A stretch of DNA of 64,000 nt, taken from Eutreptiella sp. 'Long Island Sound 2002'. Lineage: Eukaryota; Euglenozoa; Euglenophyceae; Eutreptiales; Eutreptiaceae. Both the position numbers and the translations under genes were made by a program. Positions 29,711-40,108 of the stretch are shown piece by piece. The stretch lies in assembly GCA_964036045.1 (NCBI GenBank), contig OZ038402.1, forward strand, positions 1,891,380 through 1,955,379, written 5' to 3'. Positions within the stretch are counted from its first letter, which is position 1, and every line of letters begins with the position of its first letter. The notes beneath the pieces were generated by a model that was not told where the DNA came from, searched no databases, and saw nothing but the letters and a program-made list of their open reading frames with translations.

Positions 29711-31160
29711 TTAGAGCAAACCCTGGGGGGGGCTCGATAACACCCGAGCATGGCAGCGGGTACCCAGGACCATCCCCTGAGGGGGGGGTATCACATCCTC
29801 ACTTCAGGCCGATTCGCAGGTTAGGCTGCCCAAATCCCACAGTAAGACAGGTACAGTGCTGTAGCTGTTAGTAACCGCAAGTATAGTATCAAGTATCAAG
29901 TCCCGGGTCCTGGCGGCGATTGTTCGGCATCCAAAGGACCCGTTAACCCATACCAGGCGCACCGGGTGCCGGCTGCTACGGTCACCACCACAGTGGCAGT
30001 GGCATACACGGCCAACATAGGCGTCACACGACGACCGAGGTGGTCCCACAGGTCGAAAGCGACCACAAAGATCCATCAGGCTACCCCAAGCTTCCCAAGG
30101 CCCACCGGCTGGGGGAGAGTCCCCACGGGTCCTTCCTCGGGCGCACCATGTCCATATCCACGACGCGAGTCCAGAGTGGTACAGCCGAACGAGCTCCTCC
30201 TTAAGGGATCGGGCATCAAGGCCGTCTTTTCCCTCGCCCCATTACCACGAAGGCCATACATGAGGGAGTCCTCATGCAGTGTGGGCGGAGGCGTCGACTC
30301 CTCAAACCACCAGTTTCCCAGGCAAACCTTCCCCATCCGACTGCAAGTGCGTCTGCGAGTCGGCAGGCTCACACTGGGACTGACAGTGGCGGACCGCTGG
30401 GAGTGTAGTCAGGCAACTGGGCTTCCCGCCTGGCGCCATCAGGATCTCCACATCACAGCGAATAGGGCACACGGTATCACAGGCACTCAAACAGAAGAAT
30501 CTGTACTTAGGTACTGGTCCAGGCTGGACCTTGTGTAAGTGCATGTACACGGCGACTCAAGGCGCCTTCGTAGTCGATTCGCATCCTCTCGGGGGGGAAG
30601 AAACAGTCCATACTTCGGTGATGGGCTGATAACTGCAACATACAAACGCACATATCCTGGGGGGGCAGAAAAGCAAGAAACAAACGGGGTAAATAGGCGT
30701 GTAAACACACTCTGGATAGAGTGCCAAACCACGCCCCGGTTAGGATAAGGCATATGCAGGAGGGTGGACAGGAAAACGCCCGAGTTCAGGCCATACATAG
30801 TCTGCAGACACACGTCGACTGGTCTGGATTCCGCAAGTGCCATGGAACCAGACCACACACCAAAAAATCGCAATGCCGATGACAGCGGCATCCGTTGCGC
30901 AACGTCGTATGGGCTTCAAGGCCCCAAGAGGTCAGAAAATAGGTCAGCCGCCCTACCTGGTTTCCCAAGGATTCAGCAGGGGGGGGAGTGACGAATAGAA
31001 GTTGAAGAGAGGGGCCATCCTCCTCTGGATTCAGCAGGGGGGGGTATATGGCCACTCTGATCGCAGGTCACCGAAAGATGGGAGAGAGCAAACAAGTAAG
31101 GGACGAGCCGTCGACCTCACAAGCGCTTAAAATGCATCAGGGGAGAGCTCAGGGCGCTGA
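29711..31160 (-). other. Outer element, long 3' non-coding segment
   Basis: About 1.45 kb between the pol stop and the polypurine tract. Frames of up to 190 codons occur on both strands, but none shows a domain, signal peptide or membrane segment, so there is no case for an env-like gene. G-rich CAGCAGGGGGGGG-type motifs lie near 30,976 and 31,031. Confidence 0.6.
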
Positions 31161-33026
31161 TCAGGCACCCCTGGCTGCTATCGCCTGGGTGAGTGCTGCC
31201 AAGTCCGAGACATGGATCTTGGTCTCTTGCTTGCGGATGTACTCCATGAAGGGAGTGTTGACCCGCGGCACGAACGAGGAGACGGGTTCCCAGGTGTCGT
31301 GGGACGGCCCATAGCCTCGCCAACGAACCTTGAACTCCAGGCCTCCGGGTGCCGAGGCGTTCGGACGCTGAGCCAGGATCTTCTGGACAGTATAGTCGTC
31401 CTGCTCAGCATAATCGTCGTCCGAATCAGCCTCATGTGCGGCATAGTCCAGGGACACATGTTGGCCACGGAGGTCGGGTTCACGCACACGGAGCTGACTC
31501 TCGTGGCGCTCCCGGAACTGTCCGTGACCCACCTTGATGCGGTAGGTGTCCTCACCAATCCTGCGGACCACCTCTCCGGGTGTGAACCAGGTTTTGGTGC
31601 GGTGGGTGCCCATAGGGCGGAGTCTGATCACCCACACCGGGTCTCCCACCCTGAACTTCTGCGCTGTCGAGCTCGGGGCGGACTTCTGACGCTCAGCATG
31701 CTCCTTCTCGAGCTGCTGGCGGATGTCCCGCGCCGTTGCCTCTTGCCGCGCGAAGAATTCCTTGGCATCCATCGCCATACCATCACCAGACAAGGGAAGT
31801 CCCCGACCCAGGGGGTCCCTGCCAAACAGAATCTGGTGAGGGGACAAACCACCCGGAGTGGGGGTGTCATGATGTGCCTTCAGAGCAGGCCACATCTCCT
31901 CAAACCAGTTCCGCCGTGGATTAGTGATGTGAATCTTGCGCAGCTTGTCGAACAGCTGCCGTCCAGCCACTTCAGCACGGCCGTTAGACCGGCTGAGATA
32001 GGCGACGCTCTTGGCATGACGTATTCCCATGAGGGAACACATGGCCTTGAACCAGCCACCAGTAAACTGGGGCCCTCGGTCGGTGCAAATGGTGCGGGGG
32101 ATGTCAAAGACGGTCAGCCAATGACGAATCATCATGACTGCCACTTCCTTGGCAAGCAACCCCTTTTTGCGTGCCGGAACGGCTACTACGTAGCCGCTGT
32201 GGCGATCCACACAAAGGACCACACAGTCAAAGGTCTCCTTGCCAATGTGCACTTCGGGCATGGAGAAGACGTCCATGGCCACGCTCTCCATGGGCTGGTC
32301 AGGAACCGGGGTCCATTGGGCTTCCCCCTTGACGTTCCGGTTATCGGGATTGCAGGCCTGACAGACCGAGCAACCCTTCCTGACCTTCTTGATGGCGGTG
32401 TAGAGACCGATGTGGTCGATCTCGAACCGGCGCTGCATGTCCAGGGCTTGCTTCTTGACCCCTGGGTGCAGCATAAGGTGGTGCCAAGCTTCACATAGCT
32501 CGAGCACTCGGGACTCTGGTACTAGCAGCTTACCATTCCGGTAGAGCTTGCCATCTTCCTCAGTCAGCCCCTTTGGCCACTTCTGCCCGTCATCAGGGTC
32601 GGTCACAGCCCTATACTTGGCCGCAAAGGCCTCGGACTTGGCGTAGTCGTCGGTCCAGTCGTCCTGGAGGCAGGATTCAGGGAAGAGGTGCTCGTCGGAC
32701 TCAGCTCCATCAGGGGCGAGTACTCTGACCGCTCTGCCCATCCTCATTCCGAGGGGGGCATCCGCAGCCATGACGACGAAGCATTTAACACCCTCCTCCT
32801 CCATCAGGCGCTCCATTTCAATGATCTTCTTGGCTTCAGCGGTCTCAGCCTCATCGCCATGGGCAGAGATATCCGTCATGCCCTTGCTGGCGGGATAGGC
32901 CCACCTGCTGAGACAGTCCGCCACGGTGTTGTCCTTTCCAGGAATATAAACAACCGTAAGGTCGAACTTGGCCACGGTCTCATGCCATCTTGCCCGTCGG
33001 GAGGCAGGACCAGAGGGTGTGTGCAC
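31161..33026 (-). CDS. Outer element pol: integrase with chromodomain
   Basis: Begins in the end of the RNase H connection (VYIPGKDNTVADCLSR). Integrase: an HHCC zinc finger (LMLHPGVKK, then CSVCQAC); catalytic Asp in VAMDVFSMP, Asp in ICTDRGPQF and Glu in NGRAEVAGR; then a basic C-terminal domain (FRVGDPVWVIRL). It ends with a chromodomain, FKVRWRGYGPSHDTWEPVSSF, which in chromoviruses steers insertion to particular chromatin. The stop is at 31,161-31,163. It joins the preceding frame through a one-base shift near 33,030 (the CTDHQSLQ...SQHKEHVHTPSG join). Confidence 0.92.
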   Translation of the reverse strand: MHTPSGPASRRARWHETVAKFDLTVVYIPGKDNTVADCLSRWAYPASKGMTDISAHGDEAETAEAKKIIEMERLMEEEGVKCFVVMAADAPLGMRMGRAVRVLAPDGAESDEHLFPESCLQDDWTDDYAKSEAFAAKYRAVTDPDDGQKWPKGLTEEDGKLYRNGKLLVPESRVLELCEAWHHLMLHPGVKKQALDMQRRFEIDHIGLYTAIKKVRKGCSVCQACNPDNRNVKGEAQWTPVPDQPMESVAMDVFSMPEVHIGKETFDCVVLCVDRHSGYVVAVPARKKGLLAKEVAVMMIRHWLTVFDIPRTICTDRGPQFTGGWFKAMCSLMGIRHAKSVAYLSRSNGRAEVAGRQLFDKLRKIHITNPRRNWFEEMWPALKAHHDTPTPGGLSPHQILFGRDPLGRGLPLSGDGMAMDAKEFFARQEATARDIRQQLEKEHAERQKSAPSSTAQKFRVGDPVWVIRLRPMGTHRTKTWFTPGEVVRRIGEDTYRIKVGHGQFRERHESQLRVREPDLRGQHVSLDYAAHEADSDDDYAEQDDYTVQKILAQRPNASAPGGLEFKVRWRGYGPSHDTWEPVSSFVPRVNTPFMEYIRKQETKIHVSDLAALTQAIAARGA

Positions 33027-33675
33027 GTGCTCCTTGTGCTGACTGCAGACTCTGATGGTCGGTGCAGACAGTGACGGGATGGAGGGCTACGTACCCAGCC
33101 CATTTGCTGAGAGCCATGACGATGGCATACGCCTCCTTTTCGCGGGGCGTCCACGTCCGTCTCTGGCCTTCCGCCAGGACTCGGCTCCAGAAGGCCACGG
33201 GCACGTGCCTCCCATCGTCAAGCACTTGCTCCAACACAGCGCCAACGGCGTAGTCGGAAGCGTCGTTGCGCAGGACGAACCCTCGGTCGGGATCCACGAG
33301 GTGCAGACCCACTGCGGATAGCAGCGCCTGCTTCATCCCCTCAAAGGCACGGTCGGAATCAGCATCCCAGACCAGAGCCTTCTTGGACCCATTCTTGGTC
33401 TCCTCTCGGTTGCCCTTGAGCATGGTCGTCATGGGGGCTGCATACTCGGCATACATTTTGATATACCCCGAGTAGTAGTTGCAGAACCCCAGATACGCCC
33501 GTAGCTCAGAGACCGTTTTGGGCTTTTCCCAGTGCTCGATCGCAGCCACCTTGCCAGGTATGGGCTTTCGCTGCCCGTTCCCGACTACGTGGCCAGCGAA
33601 AACCACCTCGCTTACCGCAATGGTGGCCTTGTCACTGCTGCCCGTGAGTTTGTGCCGAACCAGGAGGTCCAGCAC
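32980..33675 (-). CDS. Outer element pol: RT thumb and RNase H
   Basis: Same frame as the RT segment before it, separated by a single TGA (33,676-33,678) that sits where HERDVT*VLDLL would read Arg, so CGA to TGA at a CpG explains it. Contains VVFAGHVVGNGQRKP, ELRAYLGFCNYYSGYIKMYAE, and the RNase H blocks FVLRNDASDYAVGAVL (Asp), TWTPREKEAYAIVMAL (Glu) and VTVCTDHQSL (Asp). The last 20 or so residues are out of frame with the integrase part. Confidence 0.9.
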   Translation of the reverse strand: MLDLLVRHKLTGSSDKATIAVSEVVFAGHVVGNGQRKPIPGKVAAIEHWEKPKTVSELRAYLGFCNYYSGYIKMYAEYAAPMTTMLKGNREETKNGSKKALVWDADSDRAFEGMKQALLSAVGLHLVDPDRGFVLRNDASDYAVGAVLEQVLDDGRHVPVAFWSRVLAEGQRRTWTPREKEAYAIVMALSKWAGYVALHPVTVCTDHQSLQSAQGARAHTLWSCLPTGKMA

Positions 33676-35583
33676 TCAAGTGACGTCCCTCTCATGTGCC
33701 TCCAGGAGCTCCTCGTAGCTCATACTGGGGTCCCCGGACGCGATGATCACGTCGTCCACGAAGGGGTCCGCACAGTCACGCACCGGCTCAAGCAGGTTCT
33801 CCAGCATCCGCTGAAAAGCCGCATTGCCGTTGGTAACGCCCATGGGCATCACCTTCCACTGAAGAGGTCCAAGTGGGCTGCTCATGGCTGTGCAGGCACG
33901 GGACTCCTCGGCGAGAGGCATCTGATGATAACCATGTTTCAGGTCAATCACCGTGAAGATCCTCCGCCGGTGTTGCTTTTGCAGCATGTCCTCAATGAGG
34001 GGCAGCGTATAGCTGTCGTGCTGCGTTTGGGCATTTAGGCCGCGGTAGTCGACCACGAGCCGCCACTCTCCGGCCACCTTCTTGGGGACCACGAAACACG
34101 CAGAGGCCCACTCGGAGTGGCACGGCTCAAGCCAGCCTCTCTCGATGAAGTCACGGAGGATCTTCTCCATGGCCTCCTTCCTCTCGCCCCTCAGCACAAA
34201 CTCCCGGTGTCCATACACACGGGGGTCCTGCTTCAGTCTTATCTTGGCCTCGCCATACGGTCCACGCACCGGTGGGGGAAACACAGGCTTTCCGCTGAAG
34301 AAGGTATCACCATACTTCTGCTTCAGCCTGGCCCTCAATGCCTGGATCTTGGGGCAATCATCGGACTCCACCTTGGCTTTTCCGGGCACCTGGACCACGG
34401 AGCTTACTTGAGGGGTAGCGACCCCGCTCGGTTTCGGCTCAGGTGGTCTTCCCAGGTGGCCCAAAGGGCCATCTCTGGTCTTGCCTCGGAACAGATCGCC
34501 GTAGGTGGGTGGGTTACCCCCGATTGGCTCGTCCTGGCTGGACATATGATCCAGCACCCTCTGCGGGAAGGTATTCCCATCATAGGAACCGGAGACGATG
34601 GAGTCCACTTCCCACCAGGCTTTGTCCTGGCCTTTGCCCTCACGCTGGTTTCCCCAGTCGTGAAAGGGCTGATCCATATACCCCTGAACCAGATCCAACT
34701 CCTCTTCAGTGAGGGGGTCTTCCGATTCACCGATGTCAACAGGGGGAACCGCAAAGCATTGCTGCCATGGCTCCGCTATGATGCGGTTGACACACACGAG
34801 GTCCGTGGTGTCGGCCTGATCAAGGCCCCCATCCACATAGTGGAATTCCGTTGGCCATCTCTGGGGTGGCATGGGCTGTCCCTTAGCGTCCTGATAGACA
34901 CTCTCTCCAGCCGGTAGGATGACCTTGTTTAAGGTCATGTTGGTCAATGAGACTACCCAATGTCGGGTACTTTCCTCCTCAGTGCATCCCATAGGAACAA
35001 CCAGCACTGCCTTTGAGCGGTCCTTGCGTATCTTCGCTATCGCCCTTGGAATGTCCCATCTGGGGCAATGGATCGACATCAAGCCCTGATGCGGACCCCA
35101 GTGCTTCTTCCACGCGGAGTCCTGTGCGCTCCAGTACTTCTCACAAACCCGCAGATGGGCGGAGGTTCCTGAAGAGAACGCATCCAGGGCCAGATCCGAA
35201 GCTCCCAGGTCCGCGACCACTCGGCTCGCCACTTCCGGCATTACGCCGTACTCCTGGTTTGCTGGCCCAGTTGGCTCAGTGTCCAGCGCGGCTACTTCGA
35301 GCTGATTGCGTTCGGGGTGGATCCATTGGCATTCCACATGGTGCTCAGGTGACGAAAGCCACGAGAGCTGGTCGTTCCGATACAGGGTCATTGAGGCCTG
35401 AGCCGGGAGGACGCCGGAGTCCGTCTCCATCATGAAGTCGTACCCAACGATCATGTCCCAGTCCATCTCGGCCTCGTAGAAGCGACCTTGCAGGAGGATT
35501 TCCTTGCCGAGGTCTGGGCGGCTCAGCTCACGGTTGATCCCGAACTGCAGCCCCATGGCCGCTTCCTTCGTGCCTCCCACCAT
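33676..35583 (-). CDS. Outer element pol: protease end, spacer, reverse transcriptase
   Basis: Opens with the second half of the aspartic protease (MDWDMIVGYDFM), then a long spacer. The RT follows: RGWLEPCHSEWASACFVVPKK, WRLVVDYRGLNAQT, IFTVIDLKHGYHQMPL (first catalytic Asp), WKVMPMGVTNGNAAFQRML, and FVDDVIIAS with the catalytic pair at 33,751-33,762. Complete in motifs. The frame ends at an in-frame TGA with the thumb continuing behind it. Confidence 0.92.
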   Translation of the reverse strand: MVGGTKEAAMGLQFGINRELSRPDLGKEILLQGRFYEAEMDWDMIVGYDFMMETDSGVLPAQASMTLYRNDQLSWLSSPEHHVECQWIHPERNQLEVAALDTEPTGPANQEYGVMPEVASRVVADLGASDLALDAFSSGTSAHLRVCEKYWSAQDSAWKKHWGPHQGLMSIHCPRWDIPRAIAKIRKDRSKAVLVVPMGCTEEESTRHWVVSLTNMTLNKVILPAGESVYQDAKGQPMPPQRWPTEFHYVDGGLDQADTTDLVCVNRIIAEPWQQCFAVPPVDIGESEDPLTEEELDLVQGYMDQPFHDWGNQREGKGQDKAWWEVDSIVSGSYDGNTFPQRVLDHMSSQDEPIGGNPPTYGDLFRGKTRDGPLGHLGRPPEPKPSGVATPQVSSVVQVPGKAKVESDDCPKIQALRARLKQKYGDTFFSGKPVFPPPVRGPYGEAKIRLKQDPRVYGHREFVLRGERKEAMEKILRDFIERGWLEPCHSEWASACFVVPKKVAGEWRLVVDYRGLNAQTQHDSYTLPLIEDMLQKQHRRRIFTVIDLKHGYHQMPLAEESRACTAMSSPLGPLQWKVMPMGVTNGNAAFQRMLENLLEPVRDCADPFVDDVIIASGDPSMSYEELLEAHERDVT

Positions 35584-35586
35584 GTA

Positions 35587-36084
35587 CTAGCCGTTCGCCA
35601 CCTTCAGCCTGACAGGTTTCCGACTGTCGGTCAAACACTCTGGCGGAAGTAGGCCAGCCTTGACCAAGCTGACCTGAGCGCCCGTGTCGACCAACACGTC
35701 CAAGACCTTTTCCACTTCCCCGCATAAGGCACGGACCTTAAGGTGCAACTGCCGCTCACGCCCAACTCGGCGCACGGCGTGCAAGCTCAGGATCTCCGGC
35801 CGTTCCAGAAGCTCAACAAGCGACTGGTGCAGGTCGTGGACAATGGGCTCAGGCTGCCCCTCTGCAGCATCCAGCTGCGGTCCGGGTGATCCTCCGATAC
35901 TCTCGGATAGATCTTGAAGTACATCAAACACATTCTTGGTCGCGAAGGATGGACGGGTGCAAGGGTTCGTGCCTTCACTTGCCCTCATCCTGCCACCGCG
36001 ACTGGGTGCCGGACCGGGCCTTCGGCCCGCGGCAATCCCTTTGTGCTTACCGACTCCCGATTGGGCTGGTGTGGCGCTTCCCAT
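35587..36084 (-). CDS. Outer element pol: aspartic protease
   Basis: Retropepsin core VDVLVDTGAQVSLVKAG, with the catalytic Asp in DTGA, followed by RKPVRLKVANG, where a TAG (35,587-35,589) interrupts; the family usually has Gln-like text (ANGQ), so CAG to TAG is likely. The same frame extends upstream, without a stop, from the gag TAG at 36,136-36,138, so gag, protease and RT lie in one frame punctuated by stops. Confidence 0.85.
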   Translation of the reverse strand: MGSATPAQSGVGKHKGIAAGRRPGPAPSRGGRMRASEGTNPCTRPSFATKNVFDVLQDLSESIGGSPGPQLDAAEGQPEPIVHDLHQSLVELLERPEILSLHAVRRVGRERQLHLKVRALCGEVEKVLDVLVDTGAQVSLVKAGLLPPECLTDSRKPVRLKVANG

Positions 36085-36135
36085 GACACCATCCTGCGAC
36101 CGCCCTAGCTGGGGCCCTTGGCTGCAGGGGCTCCG

Positions 36136-38433
36136 CTAGGGGGCGTCGGTTGTGGAAGTAGGGGTATTCTCCTCCGCATCAACCTCGTTGACACCCTTCT
36201 TCCTCCTATTCCTAGGCTTCTTGTCCTTGTCCTTGTTCTGGTCGTTCTGGTTGTTCTCCTTGTTCTTGTTGTCCGACCTGGGGACCCAGTTCCTCTTGAT
36301 CTCCTGGATCTCCTTGGCCAACTCGGTCCCCACCGACATCAGCTTGGAGAGCTCGTCCTTGTCCACCTCCACTTTGGCCTCCCGGATACCCGCAGGTGCA
36401 CGCTTCTTCGACCCGTGCGCCTTCTTGTAGGCCTCCGTGTCGGCCTGGTGGATGGGGCATGTTCGGTGGTCATGGTTGAAGCCTTGCTTCCTCCCATAAC
36501 ACACGAAACAGCCCTGAGGGTGAGATCGTATGAACTCCCCAAAGGACAGCGGAGGGCTGCCAATGCGGCGAGGGTCCCTCTTCTCCTTCTTCTTCCAACC
36601 CGGCTGCAGAGGCTTCCAGCTTCCCCGGTTGCTCCCCGCGCCGTTGTGGGCCACGAAGGCACAAACGGCCATCTCGGCGGGCTCATCGTCGTAGTCATCG
36701 TCGACGAGAGCTTCATCGCCATCGGCTCCCGCTGGGTCCATGGCAGCTTCCCCGCCAGGCCCCTCGCCAACGTGGTTGACGTCGCGGTCGCCGGGCCTCA
36801 ACCCGCGGGTGTGGTGGAGGTTCCGGTACTCCTTGAGTACTTCCTCTCCAACCCACTCCAGGATCTCGTCGCAGCTCATCCGCGCCGGGATGGCCTGCAG
36901 ACGGATGGTCTGGCCGCTCACGTCACACTCGTCAAGGCGCCACATCGCGGTCTTCTCGCGATCGCCCGAGACGGTGATGAGGAGAGCGTTCCGCAGGGAG
37001 TGCCGTTTGACATCCCGAGCCACGTTCTTCCTCGTCCAAGCCACCACGTTCGTATGATACTCTTTGGGGAGCATCATCTTGACCGTGTGGTCCGACTTGG
37101 CCCTCTTGGCTTCCTCCTTGGTGACCCTCTTGATCCATGCTTCAGGCAGCATGGAGAGCAGGCGAGCCTGCTCGTCACCCTCGTTCCAGTCCTCCACGTT
37201 GCGGCAGAAGAGGGTATATTGCCCTCGGAAGTCTCGCCAGTCCCGTAGGCGGATCTCCCGTCCATCATGCTGAAGCTTGATGGACTTCCACCGCTTGGCA
37301 GCCACCTGCGGAGCGTCCACCCGCTCCTGCTTGTTGAGCCACTTCTTGGCTTCCTTGAGGGTCTTGATTTTCCCCTCCTTGGTCGCCACGAAGTATAGCT
37401 CTTGGAGCACTTCCAGCAGGCGGTACCTGAACCGTCTGAAGACATATTTCTCCGCATCTGCGGGATCCATGTCTTCAGTGACGGTCACCCCCCAATCGTC
37501 CAGCTTCTCCAAGAAGCGGTCGAGGTTGAGGGGGTTGCCATCGTACATGGGGGGCTTGATGTCCTTCAAGTCTTCCCACACGGCGGCATCCGCGGCCTTA
37601 GAGACCATGAACGCCGGCCGCGAGGTCGACCGAGGTTCCCATCGGCCTCGCCCACGGACTCCCACGGCCGCCACGTCCATCTCCTCCATGGAATCCCTGT
37701 GGCTACGCCGCGGTTCCTCCATGTACGCTGAACCCAGATGTTCACGCCGTACCCCTTCCATGTATGCCTCCTCATCACGGCGCCGGCGGCTGCGTTCAGC
37801 GGCCTCCCGTCGTACACCACGCGGCGGGCTGATGTCGAACTCCTCCAGGTCTTCCTCCGCCAACATTCCGACATCCCACTCCACGTCTCCTCTGGGGACC
37901 TCATCCCTGAGTCCACCATAACGTCCACCAGCCATTGGGATTGGCTCCGGGGCTGGTGCGGGGCGTCGGGGGCGTACCGGCGTCCGCGGTGGAGCACGGC
38001 GGTTGTGGTACTCCGCGCTGAGCCACTCATCGCGCCAATCCTCACTGCCACTGCCGGGCGGCACGCGCTCGTTGCGGCGGCCCGCGCTGTGGTGAGAGGG
38101 GGCGGTGAGAGAGGGGGCACTGGCGCTGGGGCGACTCCTGGGGGCTCCGCCGGGGGCGTGGGGTCTGCCTGCACCTGGTCCGGGTCCCCAGCCGTCGTCC
38201 GACGAGCCAGACTCCAGGGGTGGGTGGTCGCTGCCGACGCTCCCACGGGCTTCCAGCGCGTCCAGCCTCTGCTGCAGGCCGCTGATGACCTTGTTCAGCG
38301 ACCTGGTCTCGCCCCTGGCGATGTCCAGCAGCCTCTGGGTGGCGGTGGCGACGCTGGCGCTCTTGACCATCTCGATCTTGGCGATGTCCAGCTCTCTCTG
38401 TGCGCGCGTGGCGACCCTGGCGATGCGAGTCAT
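36136..38433 (-). CDS. Outer element gag: coiled coil, capsid and nucleocapsid
   Basis: About 765 codons from the ATG at 38,433. Residues 1-65 form a coiled coil (RELDIAKIEMVKSASVATA, VISGLQQRLDALEARG). A disordered Pro/Arg-rich stretch follows, then a capsid-like helical region (MYDGNPLNLDRFLEKLDDW through MLPEAWIKRVTKEEAK). A zinc-knuckle-like C-x2-C-x8-H-x4-C (CFVCYGRKQGFNHDHRTC) and a Lys-rich tail end the protein. The stop TAG at 36,136-36,138 is followed by CGG and an open protease frame in phase, a possible readthrough junction. Reading also continues upstream of the ATG (VYLRRRVQFLEREVDRGKG) to join the N-terminal gag ORF through a frameshift near 38,550. Confidence 0.85.
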   Translation of the reverse strand: MTRIARVATRAQRELDIAKIEMVKSASVATATQRLLDIARGETRSLNKVISGLQQRLDALEARGSVGSDHPPLESGSSDDGWGPGPGAGRPHAPGGAPRSRPSASAPSLTAPSHHSAGRRNERVPPGSGSEDWRDEWLSAEYHNRRAPPRTPVRPRRPAPAPEPIPMAGGRYGGLRDEVPRGDVEWDVGMLAEEDLEEFDISPPRGVRREAAERSRRRRDEEAYMEGVRREHLGSAYMEEPRRSHRDSMEEMDVAAVGVRGRGRWEPRSTSRPAFMVSKAADAAVWEDLKDIKPPMYDGNPLNLDRFLEKLDDWGVTVTEDMDPADAEKYVFRRFRYRLLEVLQELYFVATKEGKIKTLKEAKKWLNKQERVDAPQVAAKRWKSIKLQHDGREIRLRDWRDFRGQYTLFCRNVEDWNEGDEQARLLSMLPEAWIKRVTKEEAKRAKSDHTVKMMLPKEYHTNVVAWTRKNVARDVKRHSLRNALLITVSGDREKTAMWRLDECDVSGQTIRLQAIPARMSCDEILEWVGEEVLKEYRNLHHTRGLRPGDRDVNHVGEGPGGEAAMDPAGADGDEALVDDDYDDEPAEMAVCAFVAHNGAGSNRGSWKPLQPGWKKKEKRDPRRIGSPPLSFGEFIRSHPQGCFVCYGRKQGFNHDHRTCPIHQADTEAYKKAHGSKKRAPAGIREAKVEVDKDELSKLMSVGTELAKEIQEIKRNWVPRSDNKNKENNQNDQNKDKDKKPRNRRKKGVNEVDAEENTPTSTTDAP

Positions 38434-38450
38434 CTCGCCCTTGCCCCTGT

Positions 38451-40108
38451 CTACCTCGCGCTCGAGGAACTGGACCCTCCTGCGGAGGTAGACAATCCAC
38501 CTCCGGGTGGCATCCGGGTCGCCGTCCCCTGGTGGGTCGTCGGGGTCCCCAGGGGGTCCTCCAGGAGGGCCTCCGCCGGGTCCGCCCGGTCCAGGGGGTC
38601 CTCCCCCGCCCGGTGGTCCGCCTCCAGGGGGTCCACTTGGTGGGCGTCTCCAGGGGGTCCTGATGGTCCTCCGCCAGGGGGTCCCGGTGGGTCTCCGCCG
38701 GGTCGCCTCGGTGGGTCCGAGGATGGGCGCTTCATCGTGATGTCGAAGTCCATGTTGTCATCCTCGTCCATGTCGCCCCACCTGGGCGTCTCAGTCTCGG
38801 AAGACTCCGAGCTCCGGTAGGGAGGAGGGGGATCCTCATCCTCACCTTCCGGCTCCATGGGGACGTCTCCGCCTCCTACGCCAGCCACTCCTCGGCGATG
38901 TCGGCGGCCTCGTTCATCCCGGTCGCTGGCGGTGAGGAAGGGGTCGCTGTCGTGGGGGTGTCCGCCCGCTGGCCTCCGCGGCCTCTCGGGGGTCTTCCCC
39001 TTACCCTTCCTCTGTCGGTAGGCAGTGGGGCCACTGCTCCCACTGCTGCCCGTGTCGGCCTCGTCCAGCGTCATCTTGGAGGAGGCGTCCCCTTCGAAAA
39101 GCTTTCGAAGGGTCTCCACTCGTGATCCTCCCGGGGGAGTCTCGCGGCGGAGTTTGGCCTCTGCCTCCTCCATTGCGGCGGCGGTGGCTGCGGCAGCTCG
39201 CCCTTCGGCTTCCTCCCGAGCACGAGCCGCTTCGGCTTCCCGGGCCTGCTGCAGCCGCGCCTTCTCCGCTTCCAACGCCGCCAGCTCCGCCTCCGTCTTG
39301 GCCCTCTCCTCAGCGACCTTCCGTCGCGCGGCCTCGATGGCGTCCTTCTTGGCAGCGTCCGCCTGGGCCTTAGCCGTCGCTTCGGCGTGGGCCCTTTCCT
39401 CCGCCTCCTTCTTCGCCCTCTCTTGGGCCAGCGCCTCTTCCAGCGCCTTCACCTCGGCCTCCTTGCAGGCAATGGCCTCCTGCGTCAGGCGGGCTTCCTC
39501 GTCGGCTGCCGCCACCTCACCGTTGACCTGGGCAGTCGCTGCCCCATGGGCGGCTACGGCCGTGAGTCCGGCCGCAATGGCCGCCACGGTCGAGGCGTGG
39601 ATGGCCATGCCATGCGCCCACTCCGCAGCCTCCTGCTGGGCAATGCCGACGGCGCCCTCCATGGCAGCGCTGTGCTGCTTGGCCCGTTGCCGGGCAACCC
39701 GAAGGTTGCAGGGCACCCCACAGGCGCGCTCACAGGCGCGCGCCACGTCCCTTTGGTCGGGAGCGACGCTGCTGCTGGAGCTGGCCTGGTCGGAGGGCAT
39801 CCTCCCGCTGTGGGCCGACTCCACGTCGCTGCAGGGGCCTGACTTCCTCAGGAGCAGCGGACGGGGCTTGGCCTTGGTCTGCTTGGCGACTTCCAGGAAG
39901 TCACCAAGGGTGGTGTGGCCGGGGTGGTGACCGCCATTGGCCCGTTGGGGACTGGGGGCTGGGGTTCCGCCCTTGGCGCCTTGGGCGGCTTCGGCGGCCA
40001 GGGACTCCTGGTACTCCCGCCACTTCCGGTCCCGCTTCCTGTCCCCGGCGGACCGCTTCTCCTTCCCCGGAGACGCGCTGCTGCTGCTGCCCTGCAGCCT
40101 GCGCTCGC
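38451..40108 (-). CDS. Outer element gag, N-terminal part interrupted by the inner element
   Basis: Minus-strand frame open from the edge of the inner element (40,108) to TAG at 38,451. It has a charged Ser/Lys start (GKEKRSAGDRKRDRKWREYQ) and an Ala-rich region. A long Ala/Glu/Lys coiled coil follows (EAEVKALEEALAQERAKKEA and onward), then Gly/Pro-rich repeats. Its 5' part lies at 51,487-51,872. With the 11,382-bp insert (element plus one CTCGC) removed, both parts are in the same frame and make 679 residues. Near 38,550, in GGxPP repeats, a shift leads to the downstream gag frame, so both were probably one long gag. Confidence 0.82.
40104..40108. other. Target-site duplication, left copy (CTCGC)
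   Basis: CTCGC directly before the inner 5' LTR; the same five bases follow the 3' LTR at 51,486-51,490. Five-bp duplications are usual for Ty3/Gypsy integrases. Confidence 0.9.

Noticed and set aside
29966-30891. env-like gene in the outer element's 3' segment
   Set aside because: The frames there have no signal peptide, membrane anchor or Cys pattern.
31212-32498. A 428-codon plus-strand ORF
   Set aside because: Antisense shadow of the outer integrase gene, whose motifs are unmistakable on the minus strand.
36118-37248. A 376-codon plus-strand ORF
   Set aside because: Antisense shadow of the outer gag; no domain.
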